In this document: piece after piece, positions 22,636 through 35,300 of the stretch
Numbering within the stretch: position 1 is the first letter of the stretch
How the letters are laid out: every line of letters begins with the position of its first letter
Assembly: GCA_026929865.2 (NCBI GenBank)
Contig: CM049396.1
Coordinates: forward strand, 27,422,501 to 27,486,500
Direction: 5' to 3'
From: Hyperoplus lanceolatus
Taxonomy: Eukaryota > Chordata > Actinopteri > Uranoscopiformes > Ammodytidae
Length of the DNA: 64,000 nt
Made by a program: the position numbers and the translations under genes
The notes under the pieces: model-generated
What the model was told of the DNA's origin: nothing
What the model saw: only the letters and a program-made list of their open reading frames with translations
Databases searched by the model: none

Positions 22636-25210
22636 TGAATACTAGCAGCAGATCCCAGTTTTGAGGAAACACACACACACACACACACTATCAATGGACA
22701 GTGAGAACATGAGCAAAATATGCCTCCAAGCTTTTCCATTTTGCCTTAAACTTCTTCTAATTGCTGTAAGTGTTCAGCTCACACCAGCTCATTCTGTTCT
22801 CAGTGGTGGAAAGAAGTGTGTCCTTTGATATGGGGGTTTATTCAGAAGACTGAGCTGAAGCCTCATGTTTACACAGTGTTAAGTCAGGTCATGAGTCATT
22901 TGCTCAGTTATTCAACAGTTTGAATGTAGTTTGGCTTCATTATATGCCCATCATGTGACAGCAGTCAGCCAGAGTGCCCCCCCCCCCTTCTCGGCTCCAT
23001 AGCTCCTCTTCCCTCCTCTGCATCTTCTCATGCCCGTCTCTCACCCCCACCCCACCTTCTACTGGCGCCTGTACGGTTAGTTAGGGATTGCCACAGGACA
23101 TCATGTGACAAACAAGCAAACGCACACAAACACACTGCAGTGAGTTCGCACACAGGCACACACACACCAGCAGACATACAAGCATGTAAACTCCAAGCAC
23201 CAACACATTCATTCGTCATTCTCCCTTCCATTGACTTCTTTCATGTGGGCAGGGTTGAATGAGCAGTAGAGCTCTCCAACAATAGGATCCTTTTTACTAG
23301 CAGCGGCAGGGCTGTGTCCATGTGTGTTAGTCCCGGCAGTGGCCAGACGCACCTTGAGGCAAAATGTTATCTCTCACTTAGTGAAGTTACACTCTTGCCA
23401 AATCTAGGATTTGTTACTTGTTTTTTTCATATGACAAGTTAATTTACCCTGGCGATGAATCAGAGCGATTCAAAGTATTTTTATGGTTTGTCTCTTGACA
23501 CTTTCCATTGCCATTAATATTTCTGAGAAAAAAAGACGGTTTAAGATTTATTTGGGGGGATTTCACCACTTTGTGACATATGGACATCAGCTCACAGGAA
23601 ATATTGATATCTTGAAAGGAAGCTATTATAAGGATAACACCCAGTTGATCCCCATACTCATTACTCGACCTCTTTACCTACAGGATCCACCCCAGCCTCG
23701 GCTCGCCCCCACCACGCCGCCTCACTTTCCCTCCTCGTCTGGCAGACCTCCAACGTCTGAAATTCTAGACGGCGCTGGTTCTGCCCTTTTTACAAAATTT
23801 AGGAAGCCATTAGCAACATCAAATCATTACTTCAGGAAAAGGGGGGAGTGCGGTGCGTGGGGGGGGGGGGGAGGGGGCCAAAGAGAGAAAACGAACAAGA
23901 GAAAGACACACACTGAAACAGACAGCGATATCAGATTTCACCCGTTCTCGGTCACTCAATTACAATAATGTGCAGGGAGCCATTTTGCTAATACATAATG
24001 GAATGTTACCCATAATAAACAGTAAACAAAATCACTGACCAAAAGGGTTATTGCGCTGGATGCAAAAACATACATGTCCTGAAGAGGCAAGTTTTTCCTT
24101 GCTTATACTTGTAATAAAGTCACAAACCTCAGAAACGTTATTTCTTTTAGAGAGCAACTGAACTGAAGTGTGGAAAAACTGCAGTAACAGCTCTCTATCT
24201 GTACCATGAACACTAACTGGATTAAATGCAATGCATATGAAACAAAGGCAAACAGGCACTACCACCTGTTAGAGTTTTGCTAATGGCAACTGATTCCTCT
24301 TTTCAAGTCCTCCGATCCTTCTGCTTTTCCCAACTCTCACCCTCGTCTCTCTCTTACTGCACTGTTACCCCAACACTAATCTAGTTCAAATGTAAACAGG
24401 CTTAGGTCTTCATTCCTCACTTAAACCGTATCAAATGTATCAAAGCAGAGGCTCAGTGGTGTCCTTGGCTACAGAGGGGTCAGACCGGGGCCACACAGGG
24501 CCACACACTCTACTCAATTAGCTCAAGAGCCAGTTAGTCTGACTGACCAACACCGTGTGCCCTTCTGCTTGTGTGTGTGGCACACAGAAACAGTACGTGC
24601 CCGTTCAAAACTCCATCCGCGTACATGGTTCAATATATGACTGTGTGTGATCATGCTTGAGTGTGTGTGACTGAAAGTCAATGGTGCTGTGTACTGGGTT
24701 AATAGGTCAGTTCACGGTTGTAAGGGGCATGGGTGTGTGTATATAATCGAGTGTGTGTGTGTGTGTCTAGCAGAGACATGGAGTCTCAAATCTGCATCAA
24801 CCCAAAGCGAAAATATGTGAAAGGTTGTCTGCAGGCTAAGAACAATAATGCAGTCTGTGTCTGCAGCAACATTATTTCTCTGGTTAAGTCAGATGCCCTG
24901 GAGGAGTTCTTGATGCCCTTGAGAGCGCATCGCCTCTTTCTCTAGGAACCCTGAATATTCTTCTTCTTTTTTTCCATTTTAAATATAACAGAGCACATTT
25001 TCCTATCAGATGACATACCGTACAAATTAATTTTACAAGCTGATTAAAGCTACTTCTGCCAATAAATTACTATCTAAAACAAGTTGTTTGACCAAAAGCA
25101 AACTACCATACACAAGCAGTTATTCAAAAAAGCCACAACTTTTCAAAGAGGACATTTATAGATTGACTTACGTGTTAAATTGTTGATTAGAATCAACCAT
25201 TAGTATTTGT
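22636..25210. other. Non-coding stretch
   Basis: It contains a poly-C run (22979-22988), a poly-G tract (23859-23878) with quadruplex potential, and short CA/TG runs (22671-22688, 24750-24768). The 161-residue frame at 23483-23968 spans the poly-G tract and shows no domain. No exon can be supported. Confidence 0.45.
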
Positions 25211-25311
25211 GGGCGACTGTGGCTCAGTTGGTAGAGCGGGTCGGCTAATGATCAAAGGGTTGGAGGTTCGATCCCTGCCCTGCCATCTGTGTCATGGTCT
25301 GTGTCATGGTT
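25211..25311 (+). mobile_element. tRNA-derived SINE, 5' segment
   Basis: GGGCGACTGTGGCTCAGTTG is followed by GTAGAGC (box A) and GGTTCGATCCC (box B, about 25265-25275), a tRNA-like head. The element breaks off at 25311 where a hAT-type element begins. Its body resumes at 30216 with the CTTGGGCAAGACACTTCACCC phrase usual in this fish SINE family. It is not a real tRNA gene: there is no 3' acceptor arm pairing and the body is a SINE. Confidence 0.8.
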
Positions 25312-26633
25312 CAGGGGTTGACACTAAGGTTTCATAAGCACTTGCCCATAGGGAAAGTACAGGTAATGTTTTACTTGCCCGAATGTCGTGTTCACTTGCC
25401 CAAAAAACCTGTTAAACAATGATATATATAGGCTAATTAAATTATACATTTTAGCGAACCGTATCTCTTAAATGCAAACACAGCTTACTAGTCTCATCCT
25501 GACCACATACAACCAACAATTCATATAAGCCTAGATATTATGACATCACACTACACCAAGCCCTTGGTCCTGCTGCAGCATCGTAAAAGGGCCTCTTTTT
25601 GCCAGGCACCTGGCCTGGTTTTGGGGGTCTCAGAAAACTCAGTCTAGCTCAAAGTCAAGCTGAAGGTAAGCTTCCACACAAAAGTGTTCAGAAAAATGTA
25701 ACTTATTTTACTTATTTAAAACGGTCACATTGCGCGAAAAAGTGATAGTCTGCCATAAAATGATTAAAGTCCACCATGTTAAAGCTATTGCCCAGTTATA
25801 CTGTAAGTAGGGAGGGGGATCATTAATTTCTATTCATATTGATACCATTATAAAGACTCCACAATCCAAATCTTTATCGATACTTTTCTATTATTTTGTT
25901 AAAAGAGAACTGGTATTATTGCTTTAATTGCTTATAAGATTAGAGGAGCTAAGGATAGGACTTAAACGGGTCATAATTCCATATTTAGGCCTACTAATAA
26001 TTTTATATTGCTGGGGAAACAAGTTTTTCACCCAAACTGTATTATTCAAGCTTCTCACGAAAAACTTAAATTTCTTTTTTTCTTGATGTTACATTTGAAC
26101 ACATCATGATATTTTATTGACCTGTGCCTAATAATCATTTTACTGAGCCGACCTGAACACATCACATTTGAACCGTTTGCAATTTTTTTTTAAAGCCAAC
26201 TAGTTCTTATCCTGCAGATTTTAATATGGATTTAAAAACTATCACGTTTTTTAATTGCGGGACTTGCTACACAGTCTCTCGTTTGTGTTTGTTGATCACC
26301 GCTGCTTTGAATGAATGATGAGACGGTGCCGAGCCCGTCTGCAGCGGCAGCGGCTCAGCGGACGGATTATTAGGCCTATTTTATTTTTTTTGGAGACAGA
26401 GTTGAAGCGGGTTGAAGGAGTTTCTTCAAGACAGTCGAAGATATAACACTTTTACAGTCTATGATGCAGACCACTGATGGAATAATTCGCCAAAGTAGGC
26501 CTAATTAGGCCGACTCTAGGCCCTACTCAATATTTAAAATTACATCATGTGACCTACTGGACCGCATAGCGGTATCGATAAGCTCAAACGTTATTGATTT
26601 CTGGGGTTTGAATATAGGTCCGTAGCCTAATAG

Positions 26634-27058
26634 AGCCGGTGTTGCATCGAAAGCTGTGACCTGTCAGAATATGTGACCCAAGAGGGCGCTGTTCTTATTT
26701 CTTAACTGCTTTCAATAGACTGTAGGCATATAACAACCCAGTCTCACACTGAAATGTTTTATTAATTATGTTGGCCCACACCTGAAAACGTCTCACAAAA
26801 ACCAATTTAAAATGATTGCACAGTGGAAAAAGTTTAGCCTATACACATTTCACTGTGATGGGTAACGTTGGTTATTCACCTTAAAAAAAACAATCTGACC
26901 ATTTCAGTGCCAATTTTGAGAAACTTCTACGATTTGCGCAATGGACCAACGTTTTTACATAGCCTATATTTCACTATGAGACTGGGTTAATCAATAAGAA
27001 CAGCGCCCTCTAGGGTCACACATTCTGACAGGTCACAGCTTTCGGTGCAACACCGGCT
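26634..27058. mobile_element. MITE with ~70-bp inverted repeats
   Basis: About 70 bp at the left (AGCCGGTGTTGCATCGAAAG, then the GTGACCTGTCAGAATATGTG block and agggcgctgttctta) recur inverted at the right (ending GCTTTCGGTGCAACACCGGCT) with only a few mismatches. It is non-coding and lies inside the hAT-like element. A target duplication is not evident. Confidence 0.7.
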
Positions 27059-27281
27059 TTCGGAACGTAGACAGCAAAACTGCGCGCACACCAGTGGCGT
27101 TTTTTCCCGGAGGCCAAGGGAAGCCAGGCTTCCCTGTTTTTTAGGCTGTAGTTGTCATCCAATAAAAACATTTATATTAAAGTTTCGGTAATATTTGGTG
27201 CTGTGCTCCTGTCATTTCTTCCCCATTTCTCTCCTCTTGTTGAGCATTTCACAATGCGCGAAACAGCGCCCCTTTACATAG

Positions 27282-28061
27282 AGGCCGTGTCCGGACTGCC
27301 ATACTAACGTCCTACTCATACTCATTTTGACTTCAATTTGAGTATGTGACGGTTGGGTATGCGAGTTTGGGTATGCGAGAAATTCCCGGATGAGTACTAA
27401 CTTCCGGGAAGATTTTGGGTATGAATCGATTGTATAGGCTACTTTTCCTACTCAACCGCCCCACAATGCACTGGGTCAATTCTTCCCGCCCAGGAAAATT
27501 AAATATTTTCGAGCAAGTTGCTAGGCAACGACATTGTTTGGGGTCCGCGATCTGACAGCTGTAGCCTACGTGCAGTCAGTCATTCATAAACTCTTACAAT
27601 AGATAAGAGATGAAGATAAATACCTCACAACATTAGAGTTACTAAGTGAAATGAGTGTTGTGAGTCTGATTGTGGAGAGAGATCAGAACAGATCGCTGTT
27701 CCACACACCGCGGCTCGTCCAGAGTGTTGTGATGAGCCGGACAGAGAGCGTCGGAGGGATCCTCCGCCTCAAAAAAACACAATTATAAAACAAGAGGTCT
27801 AAAACACAGATGATGAACACAGGACTGTAAAAATCGAGTTCAATATCTAACCTGTAGAGGGCGGTTATACGCTAAACAGCGTCTAAACTGCCTGAATCTT
27901 ATAAGAAGAAGAAGAAATTATTCATGGCTTGAGTATACTTCAACTGAAAACGTTTCGACGCACCTCGCATACACAATCGATCTTTGAGTAGACAGTATGT
28001 AGTATATAGATGGTGAGTATGTAGGATGTAGGACGCTAGTATGGCAGTCCGGACACGGCCT
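27282..28061. mobile_element. MITE with ~33-bp inverted repeats, Harbinger-like
   Basis: The left end AGGCCGTGTCCGGACTGCCA, continuing TACTAACGTCCTA, is matched by the right end TAGGACGCTAGTATGGCAG, continuing TCCGGACACGGCCT. The 33-bp arms differ at one position. TAG at 27279-27281 and 28062-28064 fits a 3-bp target duplication as made by PIF/Harbinger elements. The interior is non-coding. Confidence 0.7.
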
Positions 28062-28359
28062 TAGATTCTGAAGACGCGGCGAAACACAACACTGCACACT
28101 GCGAGGAAGCCAGGCCGAGCTGGCTTCCCTTGGTAAAAAAAAGAAAAAGAATTGACCAATCAGGTGAGGCTATTACCATGACACTGCCCTCTGTGATTGG
28201 TCAGGAGGGTGTCATGAGGGTGCCAAGGGAAGCCACTCGGCCTTTGGCTTCACACCAATCAAATCAAAGCATCATTATCAACGTCACTGAAATTTAACAA
28301 CAATAACAATAGCGGGAGATTAGCATGTTTGCATTGTTATCATATTAGCAAGAACAGTT

Positions 28360-28566
28360 ATGGAGGGTAGAGATTTTGAGTATTTAGTAACAAATTATTT
28401 TACCAAACTGCCAATTGAGAAGCCATTAAAAATCAAATCTGACGGCAGGCCAATGCGTGTGGAGAGAAAGAAAGTTTATCTCACTTTCCGTGAGGATAAC
28501 TATGTCCGCACCGAGTGGCTAGCTGGTAGCGGCAAACTTCAGCTAATGGCCTTCCTCTACAAATAG
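28360..28566 (+). pseudogene. Possible N-terminal fragment of a hAT/ZMYM-type transposase
   Basis: A 68-residue frame contains DFEYLVTNYFTKLPIEKPLK, then VERKKVYLTFREDNYVRTEW and LAGSGKLQ. The run 'W-L-x-G-S-x-K-L' resembles the start of the TTF-type zinc finger of hAT transposases, which normally continues with a CxxC segment. Here that region reads LMAFLYK and stops, so the zinc ligands are missing. Its position inside a hAT element with an 8-bp target duplication supports this reading. It is a fragment at best. Confidence 0.35.
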
Positions 28567-29133
28567 TGAGTAAAATACACACCTTCTCCCGGCTTGGGTT
28601 AACTGTTTCCTTAACTGTCTGTGTAACTAAGTGTGTTATGTTTTGTGTTATTTTATTGCTAATTGTGCGTTGATTGCCTGAATTAAGTTGCATTGGTAGG
28701 CCTACTGTATATCCACTGAAGTTGTTCTGGGTTGTCTTAAGTATAGTGTTGTAATGAACATTTGGCCTAGTTCTTAAACGAAAAGGATGTATAGAAAGTA
28801 TGTGTGTATGTCAAGCACCTACAACTGATTGTGTGAGTCGTGTCTCATGTGAACGTGAAACTTAAAATAGCCTATAAAAAGTCCCCTAATTATAATGTGA
28901 ATGAATTCGAATCTGCATTGGGCATTAAGCGGCTAGTTGTGCATTCCGGTCGGGGTGGGGGGTGCATTTATAATAAAATTTATAATTTAATAAGACGATA
29001 AGGAAGTGTGTGAATGAGTGAGTGAGTGAGTGAGTGAGAGAGAGAGAGAGCGAACGAGCGGTGTCGGACAGATTACAGGCGTGTGTAAGTCCTGGTAAAG
29101 TGACCAGGAGCTATAATAGTTCTTGTAGTTACA

Positions 29134-29795
29134 TTAAAGAGGACCTATTATACTACTTTTCTGGTCTTAATTTCTTGTTTTACATTGCTATAAAGCAACC
29201 TGACACGAATCATTTTCATTTCATTTAACTTTTATTTATCCTCGAATCACATCACAAAAAACTATGTAGATTTTCGGGAAGCTCTTTCTCTTATTTTGGC
29301 GATCTAGCACGTCCTGTCAACACTTGAGTGTGTGTGCTTCGGCCATCTCCGCTCCCTCCGCCTGTGTTCGGCCATCTCCGCTCCCCTCCCCCCCCCTCCC
29401 CCCTGCAAACCCCACTCCGTTGTGATTGGTTACCTTCCTTCCGGAACACTTTCAGTGGCAGGAAGCGCGAGCATGGACCTATAAGGGCGCGAGGCAGACG
29501 CGAACAGGGAAGTGACAGCATTGCTATACATGGAAACATCCGCGTGGTGACGACACCAAGTTACATGCGACGTCACAAAGTTACAAAGCCTCAAACCGCT
29601 TTGAACACGTGACTTCTCGACTGGCTAGAATAGTGTTTAGTGCTCTGCACAGACACCCCAGACGGTCAGCAGGGAATACGTCGAAATGCATGTAAGTCAT
29701 TATTTGATAATTTAGTATGGTTAAGCATGACTATGAATCATCATAATAACGTTTATAGGTCATAAAAGTCAAAAAGCATCATAGGTCCTCTTTAA
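29134..29795. mobile_element. TTAA-type MITE, copy B, complete
   Basis: TTAAAGAGGACCTATTATAC at the left and the inverted TTAAAGAGGACCTATGATGC at the right, both with TTAA, indicate a piggyBac-type insertion. It is nearly the same as copy A at 15255-15862. Unlike copy A it carries an extra 30 bp at about 29215-29244, flanked by a 7-bp duplication CGAATCA. Non-coding. It lies inside the hAT at 27092-29910, so it is among the later insertions of the nest. Confidence 0.8.
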
Positions 29796-29932
29796 ATACA
29801 AGCTGCGACGTAGCCTACTCTTTTCTGTCCCCCACCTTCCAATACACATGTAGATTAAAGGTGTTGTCTCACTTGGCTCCCTCAAAAAAAATCCCCACGC
29901 CACGCCACTGGCGCACACAAGCTGTTGTGTGC

Positions 29933-29973
<41 letters not shown>

Positions 29974-30215
29974 CGTGATGCTGCTGGCTCCCGCGCGCAG
30001 CTGCTCAATAGTAAATATAGCCGATCTATTTTGTGTGAGTTAGAGGGAAAAAAATGTTTTGCGGACTCTAAAACACACAAATAAATAGCTTAGACTACTG
30101 ACAACTCATCTAAAATCCACTTGCCCGGTTGGGCAACCAAAAAGCAATATCAACTTGCCCAAACATTATTTTCACTTGCCCCGGGCAAGCGGGCAAGTGT
30201 TAGTGTCAACCACTG

Positions 30216-30314
30216 TGGGTTGTTGTGTCCTTGGGCAAGACACTTCACCCACCTTGCCTTGTGTGAATGTCGATAGTTAGCCTGCTATCGGTGTATGAAT
30301 GCGTGTGTGAATGG
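30216..30314 (+). mobile_element. tRNA-derived SINE, middle segment
   Basis: Continuation of the SINE at 25211-25311, with CCTTGGGCAAGACACTTCACCC followed by GTGTGAATGTC and a GTGTGAATGG end. It is interrupted a second time at 30315 by another hAT element. The last 8 bases (GTGAATGG) are duplicated at 32331-32338 and the SINE ends shortly after, around 32350. Confidence 0.75.
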
Positions 30315-32330
30315 CAGTGTTGGGCAAGTTACTTCAAAAGCGTAATGTGGTATCTATTACTTATTACTGGCATTTCAAAGTAGTTAGTTACATTACAATA
30401 TTACTGTCTTTGAATTGTAAGGCATTACACTACTTTTACATTACTTTTGCATTACTTTCACCAAAATAACATGAAATATGGATTTGGTGTTCTCAATAGA
30501 TCTTCTTGTGTTCAATGCAGCTCATTACACAGCAGGAGGTGACATGGTATGGCATAATGACTGAGCTAGGCTTAAGGCTAACACAAGTAGGCCTATGCTA
30601 TATAATATAATGGTCACAGTTATGGCTCATGGTGCAATACATTTTATAATAGAAATACTGTATCTTTAGGTATTTATTTAGCCTATATTAATATCAATAG
30701 AGCTAGAGCCTACTACTGTAGATTGAAAAAGTAAATTGAGCCTCAAAGATTTGTTTCTTGCGTTCTGGCGACTTAAAAGCACAAACAAGTTGTTCACATC
30801 ATCATCAACTTTTGCCTTTTTAGTTGTTCCAAAGAATCTGCCTTATCATCTTGCCATCTAATCTAAATGATAACAGCCCATTATGTTTGTTTATCGTCTC
30901 TCTTGCGTGACATTTTATAATAACAATAGTAGCCTTAATATATCTCCTTTGCTAATTCAAAGCATCCATGGATGCTTTGAATGTTGGGAGTCGACGTGTG
31001 TGTCAGAGGCATGAATCGACAAAGCAATCAACTCTTATTGTGACTTTTTTGCTGCAGCACTTGTAGTGCTGAGGAGAGCTTGCCAACTGCGCTGTCCTTT
31101 ACGCACCATCATTGCCGCCGTTATGTTAAGATTTCATAATTTGCATCAAAGAAAACCCTTTAGGCGCCGGGTTTTATTTTTTAAAATACTAGATTTTGAC
31201 ACTTAAATTTCAGAAGGCTCTGGATTGAAAGTGGTTTGAAATAGAGACAAAGTGTAAATGAGACAAATATTGAGAATGTCCTAAAGTTTATCTGGGGAGT
31301 AAATTTTCCCATCTAATTAGCATATTATGACGTCATATGGTGGCGGCCATGTTGTAGGCTATTATGTAATTTCCATGAAATACCTGATATTTTGAAAGAG
31401 AGTTGAAATTATTTAATCAGATTCACCCCTCCATCCATTTGTAATGATGTCCACTTTGTTGTAAGCCAACAGTTGCAAACTAGAACTACACCACAAAACT
31501 CATGTAAACAGTAGGCGTTTTTAATGATTTTTTTTTACCCACTCACCATTTTTGTTTCCTTTTTTCTTCTATTCTGCATTATTACTATTATCATCATTAT
31601 TATCATTATAATATGATAATATTAATATATATATATAATGCTGCGTCGCATGGCTGCACCACTGCTGCGCATGGACGCACCGTGACCGGGGCCGTAGAAA
31701 GAGTGAACACCAACTCCCTACTCGTCAACTTTTTGCTTGCCATATCTCTAAATAACTCCTAAATCCAGCAATACCGCTTCAGCATAAATAGCTTCGTGGC
31801 ACACTATCTCCGATTTCGCACCTAACAACAGCGCGATTCATTTGCAGCCTGGACGCGGACTCGCTCCGAGGGGCTGCTCCGAGACTGACCGCCTCCGAGT
31901 GCTCTTAGACGGGGAGGGGCTCGCGGCAGCACCCGCTGCTCGTTGAGCACAGAGTGACGTGCTTTCACGTCAGAGTCTCCAAACACCACAAAAGTTTTCA
32001 ATAACTTGGGCAGTGAGACGGAAGCCAGTAGGCTAGCGCATCTTTGGAATCAATTGTAGCAGCAAATCGAGTTTTCTTCTCCTCTAGCAGTAACATTAGC
32101 GTGGGTTTTTTTCTCCTCTGCGAAACTCGCGGTGTTGGCCAATTTGTATAAAAACAACAAACCAGTCAATTTCGGGTTTAAAATGCATTGTAACGCACGT
32201 TTCTGAGCTATGTACCGCGTTACATATTCCCGTTTGTTTTTGCTGTAATGCATTACATTACCGCGTTACAGCAAAACGTAATGCATTACAGTAATGCATT
32301 ACTTCCTGTAACGCGTTACTCCCAACACTG
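30315..32330. mobile_element. hAT element with CAGTGTTGGG ends, inserted in the SINE body
   Basis: The left end is CAGTGTTGGGCAAGTTACTT. The right end is GTAACGCGTTACTCCCAACACTG, with several GTAATGCATTAC/GCGTTAC repeats just inside. The exact 8-bp target duplication GTGAATGG lies at 30307-30314 and 32331-32338. The 2.0-kb interior has no transposase frame, so the element is non-autonomous. This type of end is very common in fish genomes. Confidence 0.85.
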
Positions 32331-32350
32331 GTGAATGGTAACGTGGGAAA

Positions 32351-35300
32351 AGAAAACAATATCAACAATATCAATATAGAATGGTTTTCCTAAGATAAAA
32401 TCCTTGCATGTAGCCTTTGACCCTTTCGATGACACGTTGATGCGTCCATGGTTGATATGTATGTGTGAAAAAGCTCTCGTTATCTAACTATCTTGTTCTA
32501 TCATGGAATAGGAGGAGGAGAGGAAGGGTCCCCGGAGACTTCAATTACAATCAGTTTTCTTGTCAAGCTCCGATCTCATCAGCAACAAATATCCTATCGC
32601 TCACATTCACAAGCTTAAGCCAATTGGATACAATCAAACTAATTAGCAAAAATTAAAACCACAGTTCGGCTTCACAACAGAATCCAGACACAGCCAAACT
32701 CTGAAAAAATTGCAGTAATTATGATTTTTATTTTTTTATTATGTTTTATTATTAAATCGTCAAAGTGAAGTGATTTTGGCCAATCATGTAATCTGTCTCA
32801 TTATGGTCAACATATTTTGTTGGTTCTGGTGGTCCCTTAAGGGGCCCTCTGGTATAGGGGACCCTCCTCCCAATATCAATCCCAAACCCATCACTCTTCC
32901 TCTGGCACTCAACTGTCAATCTGACCCTGATCTGGGAACCAGGTCTTATCTGATCCCCCAAGGCTCCCTGGGGGGCATGAGGAGTAGAGGTTGGGCATCC
33001 CAGCCAAGCCAAGCCAAGCCATGTCTGCATACCTCCCCATAAACCGCTACTGCTTAACTTTCACACATAGAGGTGCAACCCAACCGTGAGAATGTATGAA
33101 TGTTACACAGAAATACAACCTGTTAGGGTCTTCAGATGGGTTTCAATGATTTTGAAGCCATTAGCCAGTTGTGTCTATTAACCATAAAATGCCATGATTA
33201 ACCAGTTTTAAGATTGTTTATATCATAAAGGGCTAAGCATTTAGATCCTTTACTTGCAATCAAGTAAAAGTAGCAAGTTAACAGTACTCTACAGGAAAAA
33301 TCCTCCTTTAGAAAACAACAACATGCAAGTATTAGCAACAAAATGTAGCTAAATTATCAGTGAAAACTATCAATGAGCAGAAAATAGGCCCGTCAATGTT
33401 ACATTATGACATGACATTATTACTGATGCATGAGTGACTGACTATAAATGGTCATATTTTATAAGGCGAGCAGACTGAATGACCTTCCAAAGAAATTCTA
33501 ACTTCAGCTGTCAGATACATTTAGTGGAGCTAAAAGTACAATATTTCCCTCTGAATAGTAAGAACAAAATATGGCGCAAAATGGAAATACTCAAGCAAAG
33601 AGCCTAAAAGTTATACCGTGCTACATTACATCCCTGACCTTCCCAGGATCTCAAAATCGAACTTGTCTTTAGTGTGTTTCTTTAGCTTGGTGTAGTGAAA
33701 ACATTATGATGTACTGTATAAAGCACAGATAGAATGATACAGTCCTGGTATTTTATTAATGGATCCAGGTATTATTTTTATGGATGTTGGTTCTAATTAG
33801 AGGACTGGCTATCATCTGCTGCTTCAAAAGTTTAAAAAAATATAAATTTTATTTATGACAATAATACAAATTATACAAAGTCTTTAAAAAAAACAAAGTT
33901 TTCTTCTTTTTGATAAATAATAATAAAATATTAGAAACATTCAAAAGCATTTTGAAACAGGTAACATAATATTCAATGCATCAGATGTATCAAATGACCG
34001 TGACATGGCTACATTAGCAGGGAAGTAGTTTATTTTGGCTATTAGCCAACAGCTACTATAGGTTAGATTTTGAGATTTTGTTCAAATGTAGCACATATAT
34101 CCTCTTCAGTAGATGGAGTTATCCCAGTTGTCATAGAATTGTACATATTTAAACAAGATGTTTTATGAGACCTTTGAGAAATTTTCCTTCATGTATTTTC
34201 ATTAGTGAGCCTTTGAAATGATGTGACTTTAGACATTTGAGCGATGTACATCTGCAACACAGTACACAGCTAGCAACCTTTGGCCGACTACTGATAACAT
34301 AACTTTATTAAAAGCTGAACTGGGGGCGTCCCTGAGGCCTAGTAGTCTAAGACACACACCAATAATTTGCAAAGTCCCCAGTGTGATTCTGACATATAAT
34401 CTTCCTTGTTCTCTTTCCCCGTTTATCTCTGCCATCAGCTGTCAAATGGAGGTTAAAAGTGGAAAAAAATAAGCCTAATCTTGTGCAACTACTTACAACT
34501 GACCTCAGACGTGACGACTGAAAAAACAAACTTCCACTTTTTTTCTCAAAAGCTACTTTCTTATGCGATATTCATGATATCTGTGATACCAGATATCACA
34601 TGGAGCATTAGTATTGTAGCGAATGCTTTGTCAGTGTGTTTTGTCCACCTCTCAGAGTGTATGACATTGTATCGCTGTGTTGAGGTGTCCCTGAGCCTTT
34701 ATCGACAGACTCCATCATGCAGGAATAAGCTCTGTCAGGTCTTGTAGCTAATCATCCCGAGGCTCGTCCATCAGACACAGATTCAATTGGAGCCTTTTAA
34801 TTAATAATGCCGTTTATCAGGGGGGAGGGGGGACATTGGGGCCTCGTCTTTGTAATTGGGATGCCTGATTAGACTCGGGAGGAAGCTTTTAAGCCACCAA
34901 GGTTATCAGTGCTCCTCCCTCTGCCTGTCATCATGTCCTCAATGTGGGCTCCCTTTTCCCCTGCTTTTGTCTGATCACTTTAATTGTATTATCTTCCCCT
35001 GCTGGTACCTCCATCTTTCCCCTATTCTAATCTGCTCTTTTCTGCCTTCAACAGGTGTCTGACATGAAATTCCGTCAGTGAGCTACAAGTGCAGTCGATT
35101 GTATATCTCAATAAACAATGCTTGACATTATTATACATCATTTTACCAACTCCCTGCAGTCTCAGCCTGAGTCAAACCTAATGCCACAGAAAGTGAGTCT
35201 CAGCACTCAGAGAGCTGGACAGCTCCTGATGTGAATGGAGACTTATTGATCCCAGCAGCAGGCTGTGGTTAGGGGGCCCTAATGCATTTACACCCTGCAA

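Larger units (their letters stand above)
27092..29910. mobile_element. hAT transposon nested in the previous element
   Basis: The ends CAGTGGCGT and ACGCCACTG are inverted. The flanks carry an exact 8-bp duplication GCGCACAC (27084-27091 and 29911-29918), diagnostic for hAT. It encloses a Harbinger-like MITE (27282-28061), a possible transposase N-terminal exon (28360-28566) and a TTAA MITE (29134-29795). A second GGCCAAGGGAAGCC-type phrase at about 28228 echoes the left sub-terminal region. No full transposase remains. Confidence 0.8.
25312..30215. mobile_element. hAT-like element interrupting the SINE, itself carrying several insertions
   Basis: The left end is CAGGGGTTGACACTAA (25312-25327). 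The right end, inverted, is CAGTGGTTGACACTAA (30215 inward). Both ends continue with copies of CACTTGCCC. It sits exactly between the two halves of one SINE, which proves it is an insertion. I could not find a clean 8-bp target duplication, so the hAT label rests on the CAG...CTG ends only. The 4.9 kb includes nested elements at 26634-27058 and 27092-29910. No intact transposase frame is visible. Confidence 0.65.

Noticed and set aside
25211..25283. A functional tRNA gene
   Set aside because: Box A and box B are present, but the acceptor stem does not close and the sequence continues into a typical SINE body.
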